A stretch of DNA of 64,000 bases from DATEBA01 sp035288045 (GTDB lineage Bacteria; Actinomycetota; UBA4738; HRBIN12), in the NCBI GenBank assembly GCA_035288045.1, contig DATEBA010000074.1, positions 1-64,000 on the forward strand, read 5' to 3'. Both the position numbers and the translations under genes were made by a program. This document shows, one piece after another, positions 1 through 7,660 of this stretch. The notes under the pieces were generated by a model, which saw only the letters and a list, made by a program, of their open reading frames with translations, was not told where the DNA came from and made no database searches. How positions within the stretch are numbered: the stretch's first letter is position 1; each line of letters starts with the position of its first letter.

Positions 1-67
1 GAGGCGGGTCCCGGACCGGGTCTGGCGTAGCCCCCGGGGTGGCGCGGCGACGGTCGCCCATGCTGAG

Positions 68-868
68 GTGGCACCGAGCACGGGGGTGATCGCCGAGAGG
101 ACCCAGCGGGCACGAGCCGTCTTGGCACTGTCGTGGTCCGAGGGGCGGCGCCTCCTCGTGCACCCGATCTTCTTGGCGATCTTGGTGTTCACCCTACTTC
201 AGTCGATCGTCTGGATCCCGGAAGCGATCAGGCACGAGAGGTCGGATCTCCTGGGAGTGGCGTTCTTCAGCTGGTCGTTCTTCCCAGGGATCGGCGTGCT
301 GATCGCTGCCAACCTAGCCGCGCTTCGGAGCCGCCGCGACCGGACGGAGGAGCTCTACCTTTCGCTCCCCATGACCCCTGCGCGCCGCACGGTGGCCCAC
401 CTGCTCTCCGTCGGCCCGGCCGCGGTCGCTATCGGGCTCGCGCTCCTGGGGCTGGCCGTGTGGCTGTCGGTGGCGGGCCTCGAAATCGAGATGGATGAGG
501 GGCGAATCCTGAGGGGTCCCGACCTGGCGGATCTAGCGGTCTACGTTGGGGTGCTGGGCGCCCTCGGCGTGGTGCTGGCCCGGTGGGTTCCGAGCCCGGC
601 GGCGGGGTCCGTCGCCGTGGTCGGGCTCTTCGTGCTTACGGGAGCGGTGTCATCCCCAGATTCGTCGAACCTGGCACCCCTGGCCCCATGGGTGATACCC
701 GCCGGCGGATCGGGCTGGCATCTGCTGTACCTCACCGGTGTCGCTGTCCTCGTGGGCTCGATCGCGGTGCTCAAACATGGGATGAGCAGGACCGTGGGGC
801 TTGGGTTAGGGGTCAGCATCGTGCTCGCGGCGGTGGCCGGGACGGCGTCCACCGTCCTGGCCACGTGA
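68..868 (+). CDS. ABC-2 type transporter permease-like membrane protein
   Basis: A 266-residue integral membrane protein with about six or seven hydrophobic segments (residues roughly 33-52, 67-87, 113-135, 154-170, 178-195, 218-235 and 242-262). The short charged loop between segments 2 and 3 (SRRDRTEELYLSLPM) resembles ABC-2 type exporter permeases that pair with a separate ATPase. The chosen start is GTG; the frame is open to the left edge of the window, so the true start could lie upstream. Another frame, open from base 3, ends at 89 and could be the tail of the partner ATPase, but it is too short to assign. A two-component-type kinase follows 69 bases downstream. The substrate cannot be inferred. 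Confidence 0.6.
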   Translation: MAPSTGVIAERTQRARAVLALSWSEGRRLLVHPIFLAILVFTLLQSIVWIPEAIRHERSDLLGVAFFSWSFFPGIGVLIAANLAALRSRRDRTEELYLSLPMTPARRTVAHLLSVGPAAVAIGLALLGLAVWLSVAGLEIEMDEGRILRGPDLADLAVYVGVLGALGVVLARWVPSPAAGSVAVVGLFVLTGAVSSPDSSNLAPLAPWVIPAGGSGWHLLYLTGVAVLVGSIAVLKHGMSRTVGLGLGVSIVLAAVAGTASTVLAT

Positions 869-937
869 GGCCACGTCCCGGTCGGGCCGCCTGCCGCCGG
901 CCAGAACCGCTCTTGCCCGAAAGGACGACAGACATGT

Positions 938-2905
938 GTGGAAGTGATCGCAGGAGCGGGCAGCGAGGGACGTGACACCATCCGGCTGCGGGGCCGGCAG
1001 GTCGTGCTCCTGGTCCGGCCGCTGTGGCGGGCAACCCGAGTGGCGCCGATCCTTGCCGCCGCGCTCGCCGGCCTCGTCATCGTCCACCTGGGGCGCCCCG
1101 TGGGATGGGCGGGGACGGCCGTGGCGAATCTCCCGGAGGCGGGGATTCTCCTGTGCTTCAGCGCCGCCTTCGCGCTCGACGACCCGGCCGCGAACGTGCT
1201 GGCGGCCCCTCCCACCACGCTGATCTTCCGGCGTTCTCTTCGGGCCGCGCTGGTGATCCCGTTGCTCGCCCTCCTGTGGGGGGTTCTCCTGTGGCACGCG
1301 CAGATCCCGGCTGGGGCGTGGTCGCTCACCGCGGCGTTCAGCGGGATGCTGGTAGTGACTCTCGCCATCGCTGCGGTGGCGGGTCACCTCGTGCCAGGCG
1401 GTTTGGGGGGTATGGCCGTTGGCCCCACGCTCTTCGTGCTGATGCTGGCCCAGCTGCTCATGCCGGAGGGCTGGAGGTTCCTGCCCCTGAACTTCGGACG
1501 GCACTGGGAGGACGCCGGCCCCCGGGCCCTCATGACCACGGCGGCCGCGTTGGCCGTGTTCCTGGCGGCGAGCCTGGACCCGGCCCGTCGCGGGTGGCTT
1601 CGGGCCATCCGTGATGGGATGCGTGCTCGTCCCATCACGGCCGGGGAGCAGATACGCGCGGGGCCGATCGAGCGGGCCCTGTTGCTGGCGCGCGTTCCGG
1701 AGCATGCCGCGCGGCTCATCGCGGTGACTCCGTCCCTGCGCACGTCCTGGCTCGGGGCGGAGGCGGTCGCGCTGGGGTTCTCCGTCCTGGCGCACCGGTT
1801 CGGTCCCGGCGGTCCCATCCTGTTCCTCGTGGTCGCGCCCCTCCTTCCGCTCGCTGGCGTAGCGCTCGCCTTCGGCCCGCACGCCGACCCCACGTACGAG
1901 GTCGGGCAGGCGGCGCCGATGAGCGGCATGCACGTGCTCTTGGTCCGCACCGTGGCGGTGCTCTCGGTGACGTTCGGCGTCGCCGGCGTCGCCGCGCTCT
2001 TCCTCCCGGATCTGGACTGGACGGCGATGGCCTGGATCCTGCCGGCCCTCGGCCTCACGCTCGCGAGCCTCGCCCTCTCCACCTTCGTGCCGGCCGCGTG
2101 GGCAGCGGGCGCCGTGGTCATGGTGTGGCTCGCCGCGATCGTGATCACGGAAAGCATGTCGAAGACCCGCCTCACTGCGTTCCGCGGTCCGGGGCAGGTC
2201 GTCTTCTTCGTCCTAGTCGTCGCATCCTCGGGCGTTCTCGCGTGGCGGCGGGAGCGGCTCGAGCGCGACGGCCGCGCCGAGCGCCAGCGCTTGATCGACG
2301 CCGCTGAGGCCGAACGGCGACGGGTAGAGCGGAATATCCACGACGGCGCGCAGCAGCAGCTCGTCGCGATCAGGGTGAAGCTCGGCCTCGCGCGAGCGAT
2401 GGTGACGCGCGACCCGGCGAAGGCGGAGGCGATCCTCGCCGAGCTCCAGGCGGAGACTCAGGCTGCGCTCGACAACCTGCGGGACATGACGCGCGGGACC
2501 TACCCGCCGGTGCTGGCCGACGACGGGCTCGCCGCGGCGCTCGAGGCGAAGGCCCACAGGCTCCCCTTCGCGGTGGCCGTCGATGCCGACGGCGTCGGCC
2601 GGCTCCCGCGCGAGATCGAGACGGCGGTGTACTTCTGCTGCCTGGAGGCGCTGCAGAACGCGTCGAAGCACGCGAAGCCCTCCTGGGCGACGGTCAGCGT
2701 TCGCCACGTCGGCGGGGAGCTGGCCTTCTCGGTGTCGGACGACGGCGCGGGGTTCAACCCCGAGACGGCGCGCAAGGGCGTCGGCGTGCGGAGCATGGCG
2801 GAGCGGGTCGAGACGCTGGGCGGGAGCTTCGAGATGCGCTCGGCACCCGGCGCCGGCACGGTCATCGTCGCGCGCATCCCTGAGGCCGCCTGGCGCGGCT
2901 GCTGA
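938..2905 (+). CDS. Membrane sensor histidine kinase, NarL/LytS-like (HisKA_3)
   Basis: A 655-residue sensor kinase. Residues 1 to about 440 hold many hydrophobic segments with no recognised sensor domain. The C-terminal 200 residues carry the HisKA_3 dimerisation helix with the motif NIHDGAQQQ (phospho-accepting His near 468), then a HATPase_c domain with the N box LEALQNASKHA and G box DDGAGF. This family phosphorylates NarL/LuxR-type response regulators. No response regulator gene adjoins it; the gene is followed by a 226-bp gap and a tRNA, so its partner is elsewhere (a NarL-type regulator is encoded at 62.3-63.0 kb, but a link is speculation). The start is GTG with AAAGGA upstream at about 919-925. 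Confidence 0.85.
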   Translation: MEVIAGAGSEGRDTIRLRGRQVVLLVRPLWRATRVAPILAAALAGLVIVHLGRPVGWAGTAVANLPEAGILLCFSAAFALDDPAANVLAAPPTTLIFRRSLRAALVIPLLALLWGVLLWHAQIPAGAWSLTAAFSGMLVVTLAIAAVAGHLVPGGLGGMAVGPTLFVLMLAQLLMPEGWRFLPLNFGRHWEDAGPRALMTTAAALAVFLAASLDPARRGWLRAIRDGMRARPITAGEQIRAGPIERALLLARVPEHAARLIAVTPSLRTSWLGAEAVALGFSVLAHRFGPGGPILFLVVAPLLPLAGVALAFGPHADPTYEVGQAAPMSGMHVLLVRTVAVLSVTFGVAGVAALFLPDLDWTAMAWILPALGLTLASLALSTFVPAAWAAGAVVMVWLAAIVITESMSKTRLTAFRGPGQVVFFVLVVASSGVLAWRRERLERDGRAERQRLIDAAEAERRRVERNIHDGAQQQLVAIRVKLGLARAMVTRDPAKAEAILAELQAETQAALDNLRDMTRGTYPPVLADDGLAAALEAKAHRLPFAVAVDADGVGRLPREIETAVYFCCLEALQNASKHAKPSWATVSVRHVGGELAFSVSDDGAGFNPETARKGVGVRSMAERVETLGGSFEMRSAPGAGTVIVARIPEAAWRGC

Positions 2906-3131
2906 GCGGGGGACGCCGACGTTCGTAGAGTGAACCCGAACGGCTCCCGCGAGCGACAGGAGATCGTGAGGACCGGGCCGTGGCTGAGTTGCTGACCGAA
3001 AGGACCGCGCGGGTCTCCGCCCACCGTGGCCCCGTTACGAGGGAACTCGGCCGCGCGGGCGGTGAGTGTTTCGGGTACGGCGTTTGTGCAGGTAGAGGCC
3101 ACGCCCATGGTGAGGCGAAGTCTTGTGTTCG

Positions 3132-3204
3132 TAGTCCCAACGGGGTTTGAACCCGTGTCTCCACCTTGAGAGGGTGGTGTCCTGGGCCACTAGACGATGG
3201 GACC
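3132..3204 (-). tRNA. tRNA-Glu (anticodon CTC)
   Basis: Read on the minus strand, the 73 bases fold as a tRNA: a 7-bp acceptor stem GGTCCCA/TGGGACT (one G-T pair), D arm with TCTAGTGGCC, anticodon stem CCACC/GGTGG around loop CTCTCAA giving anticodon CTC, and T arm ACGGG-TTCGAAC-CCCGT. The discriminator is A and no CCA is encoded. CTC reads GAG, a frequent Glu codon in this GC-rich genome. Confidence 0.93.
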
Positions 3205-3251
3205 CTGCAGTCCTCGCCGGACCGGCGGACAGTGTAGCTGTTGGGCCCTCC

Positions 3252-3989
3252 TCACTGGGTCGCGACGGCGAGACCGCGCTCGAGGAGCAGCTCGCTCAGC
3301 GTCCTCGCATCGCGCACGGCGGCGCCGCCTGTGTCGTTGTTGAAGTACGCGAACACGTCGGTCGCCGGCGTGGCAGCCAACCTGTCGGCCCATCGCCTCA
3401 GCTTCTCCCGCGTGTAGCCGGGTTCGCTCCGCCGCCCCTCGTGGAACCGCACGTACGCCCAACCGCCGGTGAGGGATAGCGCAAGGCGAACCCTCGGACG
3501 ATCCGGCCAGACGAGCGCCGCGCCTGCGTTCTCCAGGCAAGTGAAGACCTCCGCGGTCTCCCACGACGGGTCCCGGAACTCTAAGGCCGCCCTCACCCCG
3601 CTCGGCAGCGTCCCCAGGAAGGCCTTCAACAACCCCACATCGGCCCGGAACCGTGGCGGCAGCTGGAACAGTACCGGTCCAAGGCGGTCGCTGAGTCCGG
3701 CGGCATGCTGCAGCAGCAGCGCGAGTGGCTCCTCCGGCTCGCGTAGCCGCTTCACGTGCGTGATGAACCGGCTCGCCTTCACCGAGAAGACGAACCCTGT
3801 CGGCGTCTCAGCGCGCCATCGCGCGAACGTCTCCCGCGAGGGGAGCCGGTAGAAGGTGTTGTTCACCTCGACCGAGGGGAACCGATCGGCGAAGAAGGCG
3901 AGCCAGCGGGCCTTGGGGAGCCCCTCGGGATAGAACCGCACGCGCCAGTCGTCGTACTGCCAGCCGCTCGTCCCGACGAAGAACGTCAC
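3252..3989 (-). CDS. DUF72 (YecE-like) domain protein
   Basis: A 245-residue protein spanning the whole DUF72 family, a TIM-barrel-like fold of unknown biochemical role. It opens with the family signature FVGTSGWQYDDW and continues with EVNNTFYRLPS, FSVKASRFITH, GPVLFQLPP and the late YFNNDTGGAAVRDA block. The start is GTG at 3989, three bases after the stop of the zinc-ribbon gene, so it is the last gene of a three-gene minus-strand operon (7171 to 3252). Co-transcription with two uncharacterised envelope-type proteins says little about function; DUF72 genes occur in many contexts. Confidence 0.85.
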   Translation of the reverse strand: MTFFVGTSGWQYDDWRVRFYPEGLPKARWLAFFADRFPSVEVNNTFYRLPSRETFARWRAETPTGFVFSVKASRFITHVKRLREPEEPLALLLQHAAGLSDRLGPVLFQLPPRFRADVGLLKAFLGTLPSGVRAALEFRDPSWETAEVFTCLENAGAALVWPDRPRVRLALSLTGGWAYVRFHEGRRSEPGYTREKLRRWADRLAATPATDVFAYFNNDTGGAAVRDARTLSELLLERGLAVATQ

Positions 3990-3992
3990 CGC

Positions 3993-5612
3993 TCAGGAGA
4001 TCTCGATCGTGGACGCCATCCTGTCGACGACGAGCTTGTTCGTGTCGTAGTCGAGGCCTGCCAGTCCTATGGTCTGGAGGATCCACGCCCGGCCGTTCAC
4101 GTCGGCGATGTAGCCGTAGAGCCTCGTCCCCGTCGGGAACACGACCGGGTCGGTCACCTGGACCTCGATCAGGACCCCGGGCCAGCCTCCCCCGATCGTC
4201 GCGTCCTCGCGCGAGAGGACCCGCACGTACGAGGGATCCGTCGCGCCCGCGACGACGGGTCGGTACCTTCCCTGGTCCGGCTGGATCGAGACCGCGAGGG
4301 AGAACGAGTCGGTCCCCTCGATCAGCTCGAACGGCTCGGGATGGAAGAAGCGACAGTCGAGGTCGGGCCCCTCGCTCATCGACCAACCGTTCGGGTACTT
4401 CACGGTGAAGGCGGGCGAGGTGCTGATGCAGCTCTGTGTGAGCCCGCCGCCGCCGGGCCTGGGTCCGGAGATGCGTTCGTCGTCCCTCAGGAAGAACCAC
4501 CAACCGGCTGCCGCGCCCGCGAGGAGAACTACTACGACCGCGGCGACGATCGACGCGCCGGAGAGTCGCATCTCGTGACGGGCGGCCGGCGCCTCGGCGG
4601 GGGCGGGCGCCCTGGCTGGGTTGGCGGCGTACTTTCTCGGAGCGGTTGCCCGGGGGGCCTGCGGCGGGGCGTAAGGGGACTCCGGCGCGGGTGCGGGAGC
4701 CGCAGGCTGCGGCGTCGCAGAAGGCGAAACCACGAGGCCGGGCAGCCTGTTTCCGCACGCGGCGCAGAAGGCCGCGCCCTCGAGCGCCGGTGTCCCGCAG
4801 CTGGGACAGAATGCCACGGGGAGCGCTTCGGGTGGGACGACCGACTCGGGTTCCAGCTCGAGCTCAGGCGCCTCGGGCTCGAGCTCAAGCGCCTCCTCGT
4901 CACCGGTAGGACGCTCCGTGGGGGGGTCCCAGGGCTCGGTGACCGGTTCCGGGGTGGCTCCGATGCCGGCGTTCAGGAAGTCCACGAGCGCCCGGGTCTC
5001 CGGCACGCCCGGTCGCGGGAGCTGGGTGCCGCACGAGGGGCAGAACCGGGCGCCGTCGGTCAAGCTGCCGCAGCTTGGGCACTGGATCGGCGCATCGCCG
5101 GTGAGGGCCAGCGTCTCGGGGCCCGGCGGTCCGTCGGTGGGCGTCCAGGACCCGTCGGCGAACCGGTGCCAGCGTCCGCTAGAGAAACCGACGGTCCAGA
5201 CGACGCCGGTGCGATCGAGCAGGAGAAGGTCGGCCCCAAGGGATTCCGCCTGGTCCGAGGTGATCTCTCCTCGGCGGTACGCCTCGAGGACCTCTTTCAC
5301 CTTGTCCGCCACGAAGTCGGCTGCCCCGGCGCGGCGAGCCTCCTCCTCGAGAGCGTCGCGCGCCGGCGGGCTGAAGAGCGTCGAGGACCGGCCCCACCCG
5401 GCCGGACCCTCGAGCGGCCTCCGAGGCCGCTCGGTCACCACCCAGCGCTCGCCGTCGTAACGCATCCACCTGCCGTCCCCCGCGCTGCCGTGGTACTCGC
5501 CGGCGGCGTCGCGGAACACGAACGCCTCGCGCGCCTCGGCATCTCGAAGGCCCGCGGACCCCTTCTCGAGGGCGACCACGTCCTCGGCCGAGTACCAGGA
5601 CAGCTCCGTCAC
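3993..5612 (-). CDS. Membrane-anchored double zinc-ribbon protein, unknown function
   Basis: A 539-residue protein of modular design. The N-terminal third has two similar short motifs (RWMRYDGERW near residue 49 and RWHRFADGSW near 154) separated by a helical stretch rich in Asp and Glu. Two zinc-ribbon halves follow: CPSCG...FCPSCG near 180 and FCPSCG...FCAACG near 270. Then come a Pro/Ala-rich linker, one transmembrane segment (near 349-372, ending in GWWFFL) and about 165 extracytoplasmic residues starting around the SCISTSPAFTVKYPNGWSM block. The GTG start overlaps the upstream stop as GTGA (5609-5612), implying translational coupling. A much longer reading frame extends upstream to 7367, but that part is antisense-type shadow of the next gene. 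Function unknown. Confidence 0.72.
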   Translation of the reverse strand: MTELSWYSAEDVVALEKGSAGLRDAEAREAFVFRDAAGEYHGSAGDGRWMRYDGERWVVTERPRRPLEGPAGWGRSSTLFSPPARDALEEEARRAGAADFVADKVKEVLEAYRRGEITSDQAESLGADLLLLDRTGVVWTVGFSSGRWHRFADGSWTPTDGPPGPETLALTGDAPIQCPSCGSLTDGARFCPSCGTQLPRPGVPETRALVDFLNAGIGATPEPVTEPWDPPTERPTGDEEALELEPEAPELELEPESVVPPEALPVAFCPSCGTPALEGAAFCAACGNRLPGLVVSPSATPQPAAPAPAPESPYAPPQAPRATAPRKYAANPARAPAPAEAPAARHEMRLSGASIVAAVVVVLLAGAAAGWWFFLRDDERISGPRPGGGGLTQSCISTSPAFTVKYPNGWSMSEGPDLDCRFFHPEPFELIEGTDSFSLAVSIQPDQGRYRPVVAGATDPSYVRVLSREDATIGGGWPGVLIEVQVTDPVVFPTGTRLYGYIADVNGRAWILQTIGLAGLDYDTNKLVVDRMASTIEIS

Positions 5613-7171
5613 ACGCCACCTCGCAACGGGTTGCGCTCCCGGCATCGCTGGTACGAGTCGCGGGCCACGTCGTGCTCGTTCAAGGCGTCCTCGAACCGGA
5701 GCTGGAGCTCGGAGATCTGGTCGGAGAGCCAGCCGATCTTCTCCCGCAGCATGGCCGCCTTCTTGGCTCCCGAGTAGACCCCCATCCCCATCGAGAGGAC
5801 GGAGAGCATCTCGCCGAACTTGTCGGCCAGAGGCTTGGCGTAGCTCGATTCCACGACCTTCCGCATCCGGTCGTATCCCTTCCACCCCTCGCCGCCGGCG
5901 TGCAGGCCCATCCCCATGTGCTCCTGCATACGGCGCCGCACGAGGATCTCGGTCAGCTTCTCCTGCAACCACTTCTTCCCCGCGCCCTCGGGCATCGGCA
6001 CGGGCTTGGGGGAGGAGACGGCGATGGGTTTCGAAACGAGGTCCGACCAGCTGATCTCCTGGTCGAGCATCGCCTTCGAGAGGTCCTTCGTGACCTCCTT
6101 CCCCAGCGCCTTCACCGCGGCCGCGGCGAACCTGTTGGCGATCAGGTCGGTGGATACCCACTTCGTGACGAGCTCCGCGCCCATGTCGCCGACCGCGGCC
6201 TCTCCGAGCTTCTTCCACACCGACCCCGCAAGGAACCCGACGTCGATCACGCCCGAGTAATAGGAGGACTGCACGGTGTTGCTCCACTCCATGTCGAGGA
6301 CGTTGCGGATGCGTGTCATCTCCTGCATCGAAGCGTTCAGGGCGTTTATCTCCCCAGCGAGGTTCTCCATCTTGCCGAAGCGGTTCGCGCACGGATCCGC
6401 GGTTTCCTCCGCGGGCTCGCGAGGAGCCTTGGAAGGTGCTCGCGGAACCACGGCCGTTCCGGCCCCCCCGAGACCCGATGCGGTCGCGATCTGTGGGATG
6501 GCCTCCGAGACGTTCCCCTTGGAAAGGAGGTAGCAGCTCGTGTCGGGGCTTGGGCGCCAGAGGTAGGCGGGCGCCACAAGCGTCTTGTACGCGGTCGCCG
6601 CGACGACGCCGCCCCCGATCGCGCCGAGCGAGGCGCCTATGGCCGCCGACGCGAGCTCGACACCACGCGCCAGCTCGGCGCCCTGGGCCCGCCGCCCGAG
6701 GGGCATGCGGGCAACGGCGGGCCCGATCTGCCGACCGACGCGCGCAAGGACCCCGGGAAGCACGCCGAACAGCGCGAGCGACGAGTAGGCGACCAGGTAG
6801 CCGCCTCGCGCGCCCCAGAAGTCCCCCGCGGATCGCGCCACGTAGTAGGTGTCGTCGGCGACCAGCTTCTGAACCGTGTCGCCGAGCCCGTACGCCATGG
6901 CGGAAAGCAGTCCCGCCAGCGGGTTCAGGGCGGAGATGAAAGAGACGATCGGGAAGATGTTGGGCACCGTGTCCATGTGCCCGAACTCGCTGCGCTGCAG
7001 GCCGAGGAGGAGCATGATGCCCATGGGCACGAGGGCGAGGAGCGGGTTCAGCCGGCGGAGGAGACCGATGTCGAAGTACGGGTCGAGGAAGCGGCCGACC
7101 CTCGTCGCGAGGATCCGGTCGAGCCAGGCGCGTCCCCGCGCGGTCGCCCGCGCCGCGATGCCGGACGCCAT
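5609..7171 (-). CDS. Polytopic membrane protein with C-terminal coiled coil, unknown function
   Basis: A 520-residue protein I do not recognise. Hydrophobic segments lie around residues 42-60, 75-105, 125-150 and 175-200. A polar linker (PSKAPREPAEETAD) follows, then a long soluble region with helical, charged segments and a predicted coiled coil near the C terminus (KIGWLSDQISELQLRFEDALNEH would be its core, written here only in part: LSDQISELQLRFED). The ATG at 7171 is preceded by GAAGGGGGAC on the minus strand, a strong ribosome site; longer in-frame extension to 7564 has no such support. It is translationally coupled to the zinc-ribbon gene, so the two proteins probably act together at the membrane. 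The archaemetzincin-like gene is divergent, only 27 bases away. Confidence 0.68.
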   Translation of the reverse strand: MASGIAARATARGRAWLDRILATRVGRFLDPYFDIGLLRRLNPLLALVPMGIMLLLGLQRSEFGHMDTVPNIFPIVSFISALNPLAGLLSAMAYGLGDTVQKLVADDTYYVARSAGDFWGARGGYLVAYSSLALFGVLPGVLARVGRQIGPAVARMPLGRRAQGAELARGVELASAAIGASLGAIGGGVVAATAYKTLVAPAYLWRPSPDTSCYLLSKGNVSEAIPQIATASGLGGAGTAVVPRAPSKAPREPAEETADPCANRFGKMENLAGEINALNASMQEMTRIRNVLDMEWSNTVQSSYYSGVIDVGFLAGSVWKKLGEAAVGDMGAELVTKWVSTDLIANRFAAAAVKALGKEVTKDLSKAMLDQEISWSDLVSKPIAVSSPKPVPMPEGAGKKWLQEKLTEILVRRRMQEHMGMGLHAGGEGWKGYDRMRKVVESSYAKPLADKFGEMLSVLSMGMGVYSGAKKAAMLREKIGWLSDQISELQLRFEDALNEHDVARDSYQRCRERNPLRGGV

Positions 7172-7198
7172 CGGTCCCCCTTCCCGCCCGCGCACGAC

Positions 7199-7660
7199 AT
7201 GATTGAACGCAGGCAGCTCCCGTCGCGTCAACGACCCTACGTGCTTCGTTTCGTCGCGGGGACCGATCCGGGGCTTCCATCTCGGGTCGCGGCCGAGCTG
7301 CCCCGGATGGCTGGTCGACTGGTGCGCCTCGGGCCACCGCTGCCCGCGGCGGCTTCTCCCGACGCAAGGAAGGCAGTGCTCGGGCTGAGGCAAGGGACGA
7401 TCGCCGTCGTGCCGAACCCGCTTTACGCGCGGGGGTTGCGACGTGTGCTGGGGTGGTCGGACGGCTCCGCCGCGGTGGTCACCTCCGACGTCGGTGCGCC
7501 GGTCGCCGGCCGGGTGGCCCGACTCGTCGCGCACGAGGCCGGACACCTCGAGCGACTCGGGCACTGCCGGAGGCGAACCTGCCTCGCCCGCTCGGTCGCG
7601 ACGCCCGAGGAGCTCGACGCGCTCGACGCGTTCTGCCCTCGGTGCGCGGCGATCCTCTAG
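7199..7660 (+). CDS. Archaemetzincin-like zinc metalloprotease
   Basis: A 153-residue protein with the zinc signature HEAGHLERLGHC, then four residues, C, and a C-terminal FCPRC. Archaemetzincins have the pattern HExxH-xxG-xxH-C-x4-C-xM-x17-CxxC. Here the three zinc-ligand histidines, the HC-x4-C pair, a following PEELDALD block similar to the family's S-N-x-LEE-D stretch, and the terminal CxxC are all in place. Two differences are visible: the family Gly two residues after the third helix turn is displaced (R-L-G rather than G-x-x), and the Met-turn-like CxM is CLA. This suggests a divergent but complete peptidase, probably cytosolic (no signal peptide). ATG start without a clear ribosome site. 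Its stop shares CTAG with the convergent icd gene. Confidence 0.72.
   Translation: MIERRQLPSRQRPYVLRFVAGTDPGLPSRVAAELPRMAGRLVRLGPPLPAAASPDARKAVLGLRQGTIAVVPNPLYARGLRRVLGWSDGSAAVVTSDVGAPVAGRVARLVAHEAGHLERLGHCRRRTCLARSVATPEELDALDAFCPRCAAIL

Noticed and set aside
2906..3131. Possible small gene (GTG near 2980, 57 codons) before tRNA-Glu
   Set aside because: It would run through most of the tRNA sequence and has no recognisable features; coding composition is weak.
3756..5777. Long plus-strand open frame (673 codons) opposite the zinc-ribbon gene
   Set aside because: It is Arg/Gly/Pro-rich with no domain, and runs antisense over a gene with clear zinc-ribbon, TM and coupling signals. GC-rich third-position bias explains it.
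5613..7367. N-terminal extension making a single 1,124-residue minus-strand protein
   Set aside because: The added part is Arg/Gly-rich shadow of the membrane gene in another frame. The GTG at 5612 in a GTGA overlap gives a natural start.
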